From assembly GCA_030440445.1 (NCBI GenBank), contig CP098528.1:3410001-3474000 (forward strand): 64,000 bases of DNA, written 5' to 3'. The translations under genes were made by a program, and so were the position numbers. Position 1 is the first letter of the stretch. Each line of letters begins with the position of its first letter. The notes beneath the pieces are model-generated. The model ran no database searches. It had not been told where the DNA came from and saw nothing but the letters and a program-made list of their open reading frames with translations. Below are positions 33,944-42,376 of the stretch, piece by piece. This DNA comes from Halomonas sp. KG2 (GTDB lineage Bacteria > Pseudomonadota > Gammaproteobacteria > Pseudomonadales > Halomonadaceae).

Positions 33944-35145
33944 GACAAGTTCCTTTTTTGATGAGAGGACATATTAGTAGAAGACTGGTTATTTGAAGAC
34001 AGGTTATTTGAGGACATATGGCGTGACGACATAGCAACATGTTTTCCCGACATAATATGAATGCCTTCAGCAAGCAACGACACATGTACCTGCTCCCCCA
34101 GCGCTAGCTGGTTGCGTCTAGCAGCATGGGTGGCAATATCGAAACGTAGCATATCGCCATGCAAAACACGCAGCGAGATTGAGGTGATACCGCCAAGAAC
34201 GACCATTTCATGCACGGTAGCGGCCACTGGGTTTTCACGCTCACCCTGTGAAGGTCGACCACGGCGATGCAGCACAATATCGGAAGGCGGTAAGTACCAC
34301 GTCACTCTCTCACCCTGCGGCAGATCAGAGAGGCCTACGGCAACCTCTAAGTATCGATCCCCCCACTGCAGCCGTTTCTGGCCATTAACACTGGTCACTT
34401 CACCCTCGAAAATATTGTGGCGATCTAAAAGCCTTGCCACCAGCGGCGAGGCAGGCCGCCGAAATAGTGCTTCGGGGCTCCCCTGTTGAAGACTCACGCC
34501 GTTATGCAGCACGCAGATTTGATCTGCTAGCGCAGTGGCTTCTTCTAAATCGTGGGTAACCAAGATAATGGGAATCGATATTTGCTGACGCAACAGCGCC
34601 AGTTCTCGCTGCAGTCGGCGTCGGGTCACCTGATCAACAGCTGAGAAGGGTTCATCTAGCAATAATACCTGCGGTTCACGCGCTAAGGCGCGTGCCAGCG
34701 CCACGCGTTGGCGCTGGCCGCCAGAAAGTTCGCTGGGAAAGCGCTTTTCCAGCCCCTCCAAACGTACATTGGCAAGCCACTGCTTCGCACGAAGCGGACG
34801 TTCAGAGTGGGGAAGATGTCCCAGGGCAAGCTGGACATTCGCTAGCGCAGTAAGATGGGGAAACAGCGCATAATCTTGAAACACTATGCCGATTTTTCGC
34901 TGCTGGGGGGTAAGCGAGTAGCGCCGTTCAGTTGCTAACCAAGTGCTGCCCAAACATGCCACATGGCCCTGCTCTGGTTGATACAGGCCAGCGATAGTAC
35001 GCAGTAACGTGGTTTTGCCACTACCGGACGGGCCCACCAGCGCTAGGAGTTCGCCCGCTGGGCAGCTAAATGCCGCGTCCAGTGGTATCGGACTACGCTG
35101 CTTGGCCATTACCTCCAGTCCGCTACCAGTGATCACTTTAGCCAC
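33940..35145 (-). CDS. modC: Molybdate ABC transporter ATP-binding protein
   Basis: GTG 35145 behind AGGTGGG is the best start and gives 401 residues. The ABC domain has Walker A GPSGSGKT, Q-loop GIVFQDYALFPH, signature LSGGQRQRVALARAL, Walker B LLLDEPF and the H-loop THD. A C-terminal regulatory domain of TOBE/MOP type covers about 270-370. The last 30 residues are a Ser/Asn-rich tail (SSNNLSSNNQSS and similar) encoded by degenerate 15-bp repeats, unlike normal ModC ends. It overlaps modB by eight bases. Oxyanion specificity is inferred from the linked ModA and ModB. Confidence 0.85.
   Translation of the reverse strand: MAKVITGSGLEVMAKQRSPIPLDAAFSCPAGELLALVGPSGSGKTTLLRTIAGLYQPEQGHVACLGSTWLATERRYSLTPQQRKIGIVFQDYALFPHLTALANVQLALGHLPHSERPLRAKQWLANVRLEGLEKRFPSELSGGQRQRVALARALAREPQVLLLDEPFSAVDQVTRRRLQRELALLRQQISIPIILVTHDLEEATALADQICVLHNGVSLQQGSPEALFRRPASPLVARLLDRHNIFEGEVTSVNGQKRLQWGDRYLEVAVGLSDLPQGERVTWYLPPSDIVLHRRGRPSQGERENPVAATVHEMVVLGGITSISLRVLHGDMLRFDIATHAARRNQLALGEQVHVSLLAEGIHIMSGKHVAMSSRHMSSNNLSSNNQSSTNMSSHQKRNLS
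33980..34020 (-). repeat. Degenerate 15-bp repeat encoding the Ser/Asn tail of ModC
   Basis: On the plus strand GAAGACTGGTTATTT (33980-33994) and GAAGACAGGTTATTT (33995-34009) are followed by a partial third unit beginning GAGGAC. They encode the SSNNQ/SSNNL units at the end of ModC. Only two units are well conserved. Confidence 0.7.
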
Positions 35146-35809
35146 GCACCCACCTGCGCCTGCCTGCAAGCCCGTAGACCAGACCTAGGGTTGTTAACGA
35201 CACCAATAGCAGCAGCGCTGACATACGTGCGGCCCCCTGTTCATCGAACGCCTGTACCCGATCATAAATAGCAATCGCTAGCGTGCGAGTTTCCCCATCA
35301 ATGGCACCACCGACCATTAAAATCACCCCAAACTCTCCCAATGTATGGGCAAATGTTAATGCGATAGCGGAAAGAATGCCTGGCCATACCAGCGGTAGTT
35401 CAATGCGCAAAAAAGTTTGCCAAGGGCTCAGCCCGCTGCACCAGGCAGCTTCACGCAGATTAGTTGGCACATTCTCAAACGCCCGCTGAATAGGCTGAAT
35501 CGCAAAAGGTAAATTAGCAATTAATGAGGCTAGCAAGATACCGCTAAAAGTGAAGTTGAGCCCACTTCCTGTTAACGAAGCCCAAACACTTCCTAGAGGA
35601 GCGTCGCGGCCAAATTGCTGTAGCAAATAAAAGCCGAGCACGGTGGGTGGCAACACTAACGGCAACGCCACTAGCGCTTCGCAAAGCCCTTTGCCGCGAA
35701 AATGTGCGGTAGCCAACGCACGGCCTAGCCACACTCCAACGGGCAGCAAAAAGAGGCAGGTCAAGCCTGCTAAGCGCAGCGATACCGAGAGCGCTGTCCA
35801 GTCCATCAA
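35138..35809 (-). CDS. modB: Molybdate ABC transporter permease
   Basis: A 223-residue membrane protein with about five to six helices. The EAA loop of binding-protein-dependent permeases is visible as EAAWCSGLSPWQTFLRIELPLVWPGILSAIAL. The LVLPPTVLGFYLLQQFG and HTLGEFGVILMVGG blocks are typical of ModB. It overlaps modA by four bases (ATGA) and modC by eight. Confidence 0.9.
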   Translation of the reverse strand: MMDWTALSVSLRLAGLTCLFLLPVGVWLGRALATAHFRGKGLCEALVALPLVLPPTVLGFYLLQQFGRDAPLGSVWASLTGSGLNFTFSGILLASLIANLPFAIQPIQRAFENVPTNLREAAWCSGLSPWQTFLRIELPLVWPGILSAIALTFAHTLGEFGVILMVGGAIDGETRTLAIAIYDRVQAFDEQGAARMSALLLLVSLTTLGLVYGLAGRRRWVRG

Positions 35810-36573
35810 TCTGTATTAAAACCGTAGTGTTGGAAAATAGCCTGCGCGTCTGCTTGCTGAAGCCATGCATAAAAAGCCTGTGCCACCTCTCCTGCCTGAG
35901 GCGTAAGTACCATACGTTGGCGCAACGGCGTGTGCCACGCTTCGGGAATCAACACAAACTCACTTCGCTCGCTGAGTGTTGAAGCCAGCACCAAAGAGTA
36001 CGCCACTAACCCACCGCGGGCATCATCCGACAGGGCAAACTGCAGCGTTTGCGACACATTTTCACCTTGAATACGCAATGGCTCGGTAGTTTCCCACAGC
36101 CCAGCCTTTTGCAATACCTCTTGGGCAGCAACTCCGTAAGGCGCATGTTCAGGGCTGGCAATCGCGATACGCTGACGCTGCCCCTCCTCAAGTGCGGCAA
36201 TCGCCTCATGAACACCAGCAAGCGGCGTGTGTGCATCGGGGGGTGGGTACTTTCCTTTAGGCTGCGCCCACGCCAGCCGACCACGGGCGTAAATAACGCC
36301 CTCGTTATCGACGTGGCCTTCTTGATAAAGCGCTTGTACAAAGGCTTCGTTCGCCGAGAGAAACAGCTCAAAGGGGGCCCCTTGAGCAATTTGGCGGCGA
36401 AAATTTCCGGAGGAACCAAAATTGAGGCGCAGAGCATGACCCGTTTGCTGAGTAAAGCGTTCCGCAGCCTCTTCCAACGCAAACTGCAGATTAGAAGCAG
36501 CCGCAATGATAGGTGCGCCTGCAAACACAGGCGCAGTAACAAACAGTAAACACGTTAATAGCAGGATTCGCAT
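35806..36573 (-). CDS. modA: Molybdate ABC transporter substrate-binding protein
   Basis: ATG 36573 gives 255 residues. The signal peptide is MRILLLTCLLFVTAPVFA. The ModA pattern follows: IIAAASNLQFALEEAAERF, LNFGSSGNFRRQIAQGAPFELFLSAN, IAIASPEHAPYGVAAQEVLQKAGLW. The ASNL and SSGNF loops carry the Ser/Thr ligands of the oxyanion. The start directly follows the pyruvate kinase stop (TGA TTG ATG), so it is probably translated by reinitiation. Confidence 0.9.
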   Translation of the reverse strand: MRILLLTCLLFVTAPVFAGAPIIAAASNLQFALEEAAERFTQQTGHALRLNFGSSGNFRRQIAQGAPFELFLSANEAFVQALYQEGHVDNEGVIYARGRLAWAQPKGKYPPPDAHTPLAGVHEAIAALEEGQRQRIAIASPEHAPYGVAAQEVLQKAGLWETTEPLRIQGENVSQTLQFALSDDARGGLVAYSLVLASTLSERSEFVLIPEAWHTPLRQRMVLTPQAGEVAQAFYAWLQQADAQAIFQHYGFNTD

Positions 36574-36576
36574 CAA

Positions 36577-38061
36577 TCAGCGCTGCGCTTGCTCAATATG
36601 CTGTTCGGTAATTGCCATGATCTTCATGGTATTAGTGCCGCCATGAGCGTTCATATGATCACCTCGAGTCAGTATCACGTGATCGCCAAGCTTAACAACA
36701 CCCTGCTTAACCAACAGCGTCAGTGCTTCGTCATTCAACTCTGTGGCGCTCATTGCTGAGGTATCAAACGGCAGTGATACAACACCACGATAAAGCGCCA
36801 TACGACGTTGAGCAATAGGGGTGTGAGCAAGCCCTACAATAGGCAAGCCTGAACGAATACGCGAGGCAATTAGCGGCGTATAACCCGAGGAGGTCATACA
36901 GGCAATCGCTGTAACGCCTTTCATATGATTGGCAGCATACATTGCCGAAAGTGCAATGGTTTCGTCTGGCCGTGAGAAGCCTTCATGAATACGATGTCCT
37001 GACTCTTGGGCAGTTTTCTCACGCTCGGCGCCTAAGCAGACTCGTGCCATCGCCTCAACGGTTTCCAGTGGGTAATCGCCTGCAGCCGTTTCGGCGGAAA
37101 GCATTACTGCATCACTGCCATCCAGTACTGCGTTGGCAACGTCGAATACCTCTGCGCGGGTAGGCAGCGGCGCAGAAATCATGCTTTCCATCATTTGCGT
37201 GGCAGTAATCACAGCGCGGTTAAGCGAACGCGCGCGCTTGATCATGCGCTTCTGCACACCGACCAACTTGGCATCGCCAATCTCGACCCCTAAATCACCA
37301 CGCGCCACCATGACCGCTTCTGATGCTTCAATAATGCCGTCAAGGGTTGCCTCATCCGCTACGGCTTCAGCACGTTCCACCTTGGCAACTAAGCCTATAT
37401 CTTTACCTGCCTCACCGAGTAGACGGCGCGCCTCTAACATATCTTCCGCATGACGAGGGAATGAGATAGCAAGGTAGTCGACACCAATCTCAACAGCGGT
37501 TTTTAGGTCAACTTTATCTTTCTCGGTCAACGCGGGAGCAGAAAGCCCACCGCCCTGCTTGTTAATACCCTTATGGTTGGAGAGCTTACCGCCCACAACC
37601 ACGTCAGTGTGTACCTGTTGGCCATCTACCCGTGTGACATCCAGTACCACACGACCATCATCTAGCAGTAGGCGGTCACCAGCCGTCACATCTTGCGCCA
37701 AGGTTTTGTAGTCGCAGCCCACTTGGTGCACATCGCCCGCATCACCATCAAGCGCCATATCGAGAATAAACGGCTGGCCCTCTTGAAGAACCACAGCGCC
37801 CTCTTTGAAGCGCGCGATGCGAATTTTAGGGCCTTGAAGGTCACCCAGCGCCGCGACACTTCGGCCCAGCTGAGCGGCAATTTCGCGCACGCGCATTAAG
37901 CGTCGACGATGATCATCCGCGGTGCCATGCGAGAAATTTAAACGCACCACATCAACACCCGCCGCTAACATGGCTTCTAAGACACCTTCCCGGTCGCTGG
38001 CGGGGCCCAGGGTGGCGACAATTTTAGTACGACGGATCGAAGAGAAGTGCAGTGCGTTCAT
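36577..38061 (-). CDS. pykA: Pyruvate kinase, PykA type
   Basis: The 494 residues are in the usual range for PykA. Key motifs: [31 protein letters not shown], the catalytic [10 protein letters not shown] (Lys) and [21 protein letters not shown], and [18 protein letters not shown]. It converts phosphoenolpyruvate and ADP to pyruvate and ATP in the cytosol. It is the first gene of a minus-strand run continuing into modABC and DUF192 with no gap, an unusual partnership. It is not a truncated copy: N- and C-terminal domains are complete. Confidence 0.93.
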   Translation of the reverse strand: MNALHFSSIRRTKIVATLGPASDREGVLEAMLAAGVDVVRLNFSHGTADDHRRRLMRVREIAAQLGRSVAALGDLQGPKIRIARFKEGAVVLQEGQPFILDMALDGDAGDVHQVGCDYKTLAQDVTAGDRLLLDDGRVVLDVTRVDGQQVHTDVVVGGKLSNHKGINKQGGGLSAPALTEKDKVDLKTAVEIGVDYLAISFPRHAEDMLEARRLLGEAGKDIGLVAKVERAEAVADEATLDGIIEASEAVMVARGDLGVEIGDAKLVGVQKRMIKRARSLNRAVITATQMMESMISAPLPTRAEVFDVANAVLDGSDAVMLSAETAAGDYPLETVEAMARVCLGAEREKTAQESGHRIHEGFSRPDETIALSAMYAANHMKGVTAIACMTSSGYTPLIASRIRSGLPIVGLAHTPIAQRRMALYRGVVSLPFDTSAMSATELNDEALTLLVKQGVVKLGDHVILTRGDHMNAHGGTNTMKIMAITEQHIEQAQR

Positions 38062-38159
38062 AATTTTCCTAATTATTAATAGAATGAGAATAAAAACTTA
38101 ATAAGCGTTCATCAGCGTGGGGACGACTACCTCTGGCGCGTCACCATTTTACAGGGCAA

Positions 38160-39008
38160 CTACTGTGTCAACGCCTGCTGGATGAACAGCTCGCAATGCT
38201 GTCGTGCAGGACGGTTTTGCAGCCCCGCCCAGTAATGTTCGAATTCAGGACGGCGTGGAAGAGTTCCAAACTGCATTCCCCATCCAATGTGGGAACCGAC
38301 ATAAACATCGGCGGCGCTAAAAGCATCACCAGCGATGTAGCGGCGTCCATTGACGGCCGCAGCCAGAGCCTCAATCACCGTCGCAAAGTCGCCAGAACCT
38401 AGCCGCATCCGCTGCTCTGCATTAGGTTGGAAGCCCAAGCTATTAAGCGAGGCAGCGGCTTCTAGCGGCCCAGCAGCGAAGAATAACCAGCGATAATAGT
38501 CACCTCTTGCTGAAAGCGGCGGTGCCAAACCCGCCTCGGGGAAGGCATCGGCAAGATAAGCACAGATAGCGGCAGCCTCCGTGACCACTCGCTCACCGTG
38601 GCGAATAGCTGGTACCTTGCCCATCGGGTTGATGGCTAAATAGTCTGGCGAATGCATTGTGGAGCCGTACTCCAGGACCACTAAGCGATAAGGCACACCA
38701 AGCTCTTCAAGCATCCAGTGCACAATGCCTCCCCGCGAAAGGGGATGCGTATAGAAAACCAGTTCGTCAGACCGTTCGGCGGCTGGCTCGCAAAGCGTTG
38801 GGGGAGGTAATTGAGCGCTAGACGGGAGCACATAGCCTTGGCCTGGTTCACTAACAATCTCGACCCCAACGGCTCTAAGCACAGCAATATCTTTGTAGAG
38901 AACACTCAGCGGTATACCTAGCGCTTCAGCCAGATCCGCACCGCTGACTGGATCGTCGTAGTGACGCAGCATTTTGAGTAGTTTTGGCAAACGGTGGGCT
39001 TGTGACAT
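38160..39008 (-). CDS. Fusion of an HTH_11/DeoR-like DNA-binding domain to a glutathione S-transferase
   Basis: A 282-residue continuous frame. Residues 1-62 form a winged-helix HTH of the type found at the start of YafY/DeoR-like regulators (RLPKLLKMLRHYDDPVSGADLAEALGIPLSVLYKDIAVLRAVGVEIVSEPGQGYVL). After a Pro-rich linker (about 63-80), residues 82-282 form a full GST. It has a thioredoxin-like part starting LVFYTHPLSRGGIVHWMLEELGVPY, the cis-Pro loop GKVPAI, the EAAAICAYLAD helix, and a helical C-terminal domain. In the usual regulators the second domain is WYL, so a GST in that place is unusual. It may be a regulator sensing a thiol ligand or electrophile. Its neighbour 92 bases downstream of the previous gene is allA. 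Target unknown. Confidence 0.8.
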   Translation of the reverse strand: MSQAHRLPKLLKMLRHYDDPVSGADLAEALGIPLSVLYKDIAVLRAVGVEIVSEPGQGYVLPSSAQLPPPTLCEPAAERSDELVFYTHPLSRGGIVHWMLEELGVPYRLVVLEYGSTMHSPDYLAINPMGKVPAIRHGERVVTEAAAICAYLADAFPEAGLAPPLSARGDYYRWLFFAAGPLEAAASLNSLGFQPNAEQRMRLGSGDFATVIEALAAAVNGRRYIAGDAFSAADVYVGSHIGWGMQFGTLPRRPEFEHYWAGLQNRPARQHCELFIQQALTQ

Positions 39009-39100
39009 GCTGGTCTCCTACGCGCAATGTGCGCTCTATTTTTCTCGTTCAGTCAAAAGCTAACCTGAGCAAGATGACAACCGTAGGCTGTTAGCGCAAG

Positions 39101-39592
39101 TTATTCGCCTAGAGTAACGGTAATATCAAGCGAATACTCATCGCAGTTATTGCCATCACCTCCCCTATCTACCACTAAAAACTCGCCCTCACGCTCAAGC
39201 ACCGACTGAATAGCATGCCAAGTGCCTGCCCGATAATTGACGCCCTGACGGCCATCAGTAACGAACGCGCGTACATCTGCAGCGTTAATGGTGTCACCAG
39301 GAGGGGCTACCACCACAATAAAGCGCTCTTGATGCAGAGGCATAAAGGCTTGGCTACCCTGAGGGTGGCGCTCTAAAAAGGTTAATTCCAACGGTAACGT
39401 AATCGGCTGGCTGACAAAGATATTAATCAGCGCATGGGCGTTGTCGCCTAATGTCTCAACGCTCGCCAGATCATGATGGCGCTGGGTACGACCAGCATTA
39501 ATGGGAAACGACGCCGACGTGCGGGCATCGATCACATCGCCGAAAGGCGCAAACGCCTCGGCTGTTAGCGGTTCGGCTATCAATTTAATCAT
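39101..39592 (-). CDS. allA: Ureidoglycolate lyase
   Basis: The 163 residues match AllA in length. Motifs: LTAEAFAPFGDVID, INAGRTQRHHDLA, VSQPITLPLELTFLERHPQGSQAFMPL, and VNYRAGTWHAIQSVLEREGEFLVVDRGG. It splits ureidoglycolate into glyoxylate and urea, the last carbon-releasing step of purine/allantoin breakdown. It lies downstream of the AllE gene on the same strand, with a hairpin and a short repeat between them. Confidence 0.9.
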   Translation of the reverse strand: MIKLIAEPLTAEAFAPFGDVIDARTSASFPINAGRTQRHHDLASVETLGDNAHALINIFVSQPITLPLELTFLERHPQGSQAFMPLHQERFIVVVAPPGDTINAADVRAFVTDGRQGVNYRAGTWHAIQSVLEREGEFLVVDRGGDGNNCDEYSLDITVTLGE

Positions 39593-39605
39593 TATAAAAT
39601 CCTAA

Positions 39606-39645
39606 AATAGGCTGCTTCTCCGGATAACAACACAGCGAAGCAGCC
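39606..39645 (-). terminator. Hairpin between allE and allA
   Basis: GGCTGCTTC (39610-39618) and GAAGCAGCC (39637-39645) pair perfectly around an 18-base loop and read on the minus strand into TATTTTAGGATTTT. It is immediately upstream of allA, so it may act as an attenuator between the two genes. Confidence 0.5.
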
Positions 39646-39652
39646 AACGCCG

Positions 39653-39686
39653 GAACTTATATACCAGAACTTATATACCAGAACTT
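39653..39686. repeat. 14-bp tandem repeat between allE and allA
   Basis: GAACTTATATACCA occurs twice in direct succession and is followed by GAACTT, about 2.4 copies. It is noncoding. Confidence 0.85.
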
Positions 39687-39704
39687 AACCGCCTGAGCTC
39701 AATG

Positions 39705-40526
39705 CTAGAGCTTGAGTGCGGCGTGGCGGTTGACGTCTTTGTACAGTAAGTAGCGGAATGGCCCTGGGCCGCCGGCGTAACACGCTTGAGGGCAGAATGC
39801 GCGAAGCCACATAAAGTCGCCAGCCTCTACCTCAACCCACTGCTGGTTAAGGTGATACACCGCCTTCCCTTCCAACACATAAAGCCCATGCTCCATCACG
39901 TGAGTTTCATCAAAAGGAATCACGCCACCTGGCTGAAAAGTCACGATATTGACGTGCATGTCATGGCGCACATCAGCAGGATCAACAAAGCGCGTGGTTG
40001 CCCAGCGACCTTCGGTTCCCGGCATTTCGAGGGGAGCAATGTCTTGCTCATTGGTGACAAAAGCCTTCGGTACGTCTAGCCCCTCCACAAACTGATACGC
40101 TTTACGCACCCAGTGAAAACGTACGGGCGCAGATGACTCATTGCGCACTTGCCAGTGGCTACCTGGGGGAAGAAACGCATAGCCACCGGGGCGCATGGTG
40201 TGACGCTCACCCGCCAGAGTAAGCGTTAACTCACCTTCCACAATGAACAGTACGCCTTCGGCCTGGGGGTCTAGCTCCGGCTTTTCACTGCCGCCCTCAG
40301 GCTGTACTTCCATAATGTATTGAGAGAACGTTTCAGCAAAGCCTGAAAGCGGACGCGCCAGCACCCATAAGCGTGTGCCTTCCCAGAAAGGCAAGTTGCT
40401 GGTGACGATATCGCGCATCACGCCTTTGGGAATCAACGCATACGCTTCTGTGAACACGGCACGGTCAGCGGTTAGCTGTGTTTGTGGCGGATGCCCCCCC
40501 GTAGGGGCGTAGTAGTTAGCTGGCAT
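39705..40526 (-). CDS. allE: (S)-ureidoglycine aminohydrolase
   Basis: ATG 40526 with AGG seven bases upstream gives 273 residues; a GTG at 40556 would extend it. It is a bicupin. The N-terminal half shows LFIVEGELTLTLAGERHTMRPGGYAFLPPGSHWQV. The C-terminal half shows HVMEHGLYVLEGKAVYHLNQQWVEVEAGDFMWLRAFCPQACYAGG, whose His, Glu and Gln residues bind the metal. The N-terminal PANYYAPTGGHPPQT is typical of AllE. It releases ammonia from ureidoglycine to give ureidoglycolate for AllA. A TTGTATACAA palindrome lies 43 bases upstream of the start. Confidence 0.9.
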   Translation of the reverse strand: MPANYYAPTGGHPPQTQLTADRAVFTEAYALIPKGVMRDIVTSNLPFWEGTRLWVLARPLSGFAETFSQYIMEVQPEGGSEKPELDPQAEGVLFIVEGELTLTLAGERHTMRPGGYAFLPPGSHWQVRNESSAPVRFHWVRKAYQFVEGLDVPKAFVTNEQDIAPLEMPGTEGRWATTRFVDPADVRHDMHVNIVTFQPGGVIPFDETHVMEHGLYVLEGKAVYHLNQQWVEVEAGDFMWLRAFCPQACYAGGPGPFRYLLYKDVNRHAALKL

Positions 40527-40568
40527 TTTGGAACCTATATGACTTAGTGAAGACACAATACTCTCACA

Positions 40569-40578
40569 TTGTATACAA
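40569..40578. promoter_or_regulatory. GntR-type operator candidate, copy 1 (allE / YfcC-like divergent region)
   Basis: TTGTATACAA is a perfect 10-bp palindrome between the divergent allE and YfcC-like genes. Related sequences recur at 44299-44308, 44481-44490 and 50963-50972, always in promoters of purine-catabolism genes. Confidence 0.65.
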
Positions 40579-40807
40579 GATTAACGAGCCACAATAAAGC
40601 GATTTAACGAAATACTTGTGAAACAATTCTCCCAAGAGTAAATTATTTAGCAACTTTCGTTTCATAACTCTAAAACTATACGGATATGCCCATATACAGC
40701 AACTTTGGTCGACCTGCTCGTTGCTCCCACGGACCATGTCGTTGCTCCAGGTAAGTATTAATAACAATAGCCGTCATCTATGGCGGTCTTATAACGCGAG
40801 GCATAAC

Positions 40808-40887
40808 ATGTCCCAACGCCCCCCTCTTCGTCTTCCTCTGATAGCCCTGCGGCTAAAAAAAGCTGGTGTCGGATCCCTGATATTTAC
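40808..40887 (+). other. Out-of-frame N-terminal segment of the YfcC-like carrier (apparent frameshift)
   Basis: ATG 40808 has a good ribosome site (GCGAGG), but its frame ends at TAG 40913-40915. One frame over, the same DNA reads through SSSSDSPAAKKSWCRIPDIYVV straight into the carrier, as expected for a YfcC N-terminus. Adding one C to the six-C run at 40819-40824 would join the two. Alternatively, a minus-one slip on the seven-A run at 40855-40861 (A AAA AAA then G in the ATG frame) reaches exactly the carrier frame. Indel, sequencing error and slippage cannot be separated here. Confidence 0.65.
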
Positions 40888-42255
40888 GTGGTTCTGTTCA
40901 TCTTTATCGGCTTAGCAGCAATAGCGACGCATTTCGTGCCTGCCGGGCAGTTCGAGCGTGTTCCTGGACCGAACGGACGTATCACTATTGACCCGACCTC
41001 TTATGAACAGATCGCCTCCTCACCGATTGGAATCATCGACTTTATGCTGGCGATTCCGAATGGCTTGATGAGTGCCGGTGAAGTCGTCTTTTTCACCTTC
41101 ATGATTGGCGGTATGTTCATGGTGCTAAGGCACACCGGTATTATTGAAATAGGCGTTGATAAGCTGACGCGTCGCTTTGCACGACAGAGCTTACTCACTA
41201 TCCCCGTATTAATGACGGTATTTGCACTGATCGCGACGGTTATCGGTACCCAGGAGTTGGCGCTGGTCTATGTGCCGGTTATCTTGCCGCTAATGATTGC
41301 CTTACGTTTCGATTCAGTCACTGCAGCGGCAGTGGCACTTTGTGCCACCACCGTCGGTTTCACGACAGGGGTACTCAACCCAATCAACACTGGCCTCGGG
41401 CAGCAACTCTCAGATCTTCCTCTCTACTCCGGCTATGGCTTGCGCGTCATGGCGTTTGTGGTGATGTTAGCCGCGGCCATTTTCTTCGTTATGCGTTATG
41501 CCCGTATGGTGCACCAGACTCCTTCGCTTAGCCTGCTGAGCAGTGACACTAGCGAATCCGAAAAACGTACGCTTTACCAGCATGCTGACAATAGCCCTGC
41601 CTTAATCGCCACCGCTCGCCAGAAACTGGCTGCCGTTGCCACCTTCGCCTTCTTCGCGGTACTCGTCTATGGCGTGCTGCAGCAAGGCTGGTTCATGATG
41701 GAGATGGCAGGCCTATTTATCATCATGGGGATTGTAGTGGGCCTAATCGCAGGCCTCGATACCGACGAAATATGCGCTGGCTTCAACCAGGGCTTCCGCG
41801 ATGTACTAGTTGGGGCCATGATCGCCGGCGTCGCGCGGGGTGTTGCGGTGATGCTGGAAGATGGCCAAATCATGGACACGCTGGTGTTTGGGCTTGGCAA
41901 CCTCGTCGGAGGCCTGCCCACCCTGCTCTCAGCGATTGGCATGTTCTTCGCCCAGCTAGGCTTCAATTTCATTGTCCCCTCCGGCAGCGGTCAAGCGCTG
42001 GTCACCATGCCGCTGATGGCACCGCTCTCCGATATCATCGGCGTTACCCGCCAAACGGCGGTGCTGGCCTTCCAACTGGGTGACGGTATCGGTAATATCT
42101 TTTACCCGACCTCGGGCTACTTTATGGCGACCCTGGCGCTGGCGGGTGTGCCGTGGCAAAAGTGGGTCAAATTCTTCTTCCCACTTTTTTGCGTCTGGAT
42201 AGTCATTGCCCTGAGCTTTCTTATTTTCGCTCAGGCAACACAGTGGACAGGTTAG
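40888..42255 (+). CDS. YfcC-family membrane carrier (N-terminus disrupted by frameshift)
   Basis: The uninterrupted frame can only begin at GTG 40888, inside the first membrane helix. It gives 455 residues (LFIFIGLAAIATHFVPAGQFERVPGPNGR). Family features include GTQELALVYVPVILPLMIALRFD, the NPINTGLGQQLSDLPLYSGYGLR loop, and FIVPSGSGQALVTMPLMAPLSDIIGVTRQTAVLAFQLGDGI. These match the YfcC/ArcD-like group of carboxylate or amino-acid carriers with about 12 helices. Divergent from allE, it may import a ureide or related nitrogen compound. Homologues carry about 25-30 more N-terminal residues, which lie here in another frame from 40808. Confidence 0.8.
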   Translation: MVLFIFIGLAAIATHFVPAGQFERVPGPNGRITIDPTSYEQIASSPIGIIDFMLAIPNGLMSAGEVVFFTFMIGGMFMVLRHTGIIEIGVDKLTRRFARQSLLTIPVLMTVFALIATVIGTQELALVYVPVILPLMIALRFDSVTAAAVALCATTVGFTTGVLNPINTGLGQQLSDLPLYSGYGLRVMAFVVMLAAAIFFVMRYARMVHQTPSLSLLSSDTSESEKRTLYQHADNSPALIATARQKLAAVATFAFFAVLVYGVLQQGWFMMEMAGLFIIMGIVVGLIAGLDTDEICAGFNQGFRDVLVGAMIAGVARGVAVMLEDGQIMDTLVFGLGNLVGGLPTLLSAIGMFFAQLGFNFIVPSGSGQALVTMPLMAPLSDIIGVTRQTAVLAFQLGDGIGNIFYPTSGYFMATLALAGVPWQKWVKFFFPLFCVWIVIALSFLIFAQATQWTG

Positions 42256-42258
42256 CGC

Positions 42259-42294
42259 ACGGCAGAGATGGGTTTGACGGCAGAGATGGGTTTG
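42259..42294. repeat. 18-bp direct tandem repeat after the YfcC-like gene
   Basis: ACGGCAGAGATGGGTTTG occurs twice in exact tandem, starting four bases after the YfcC-like stop. It lies in the short convergent gap before the RpiR gene. It is noncoding and does not form a terminator. Confidence 0.9.
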
Positions 42295-42376
42295 TAAGTG
42301 AGTATTTTGATCGGGCTCGCGCACGAGGCTATTTTTAACGCCGTATTGTCGAGCGCAGACAGTTTCCGTGCAAAGC

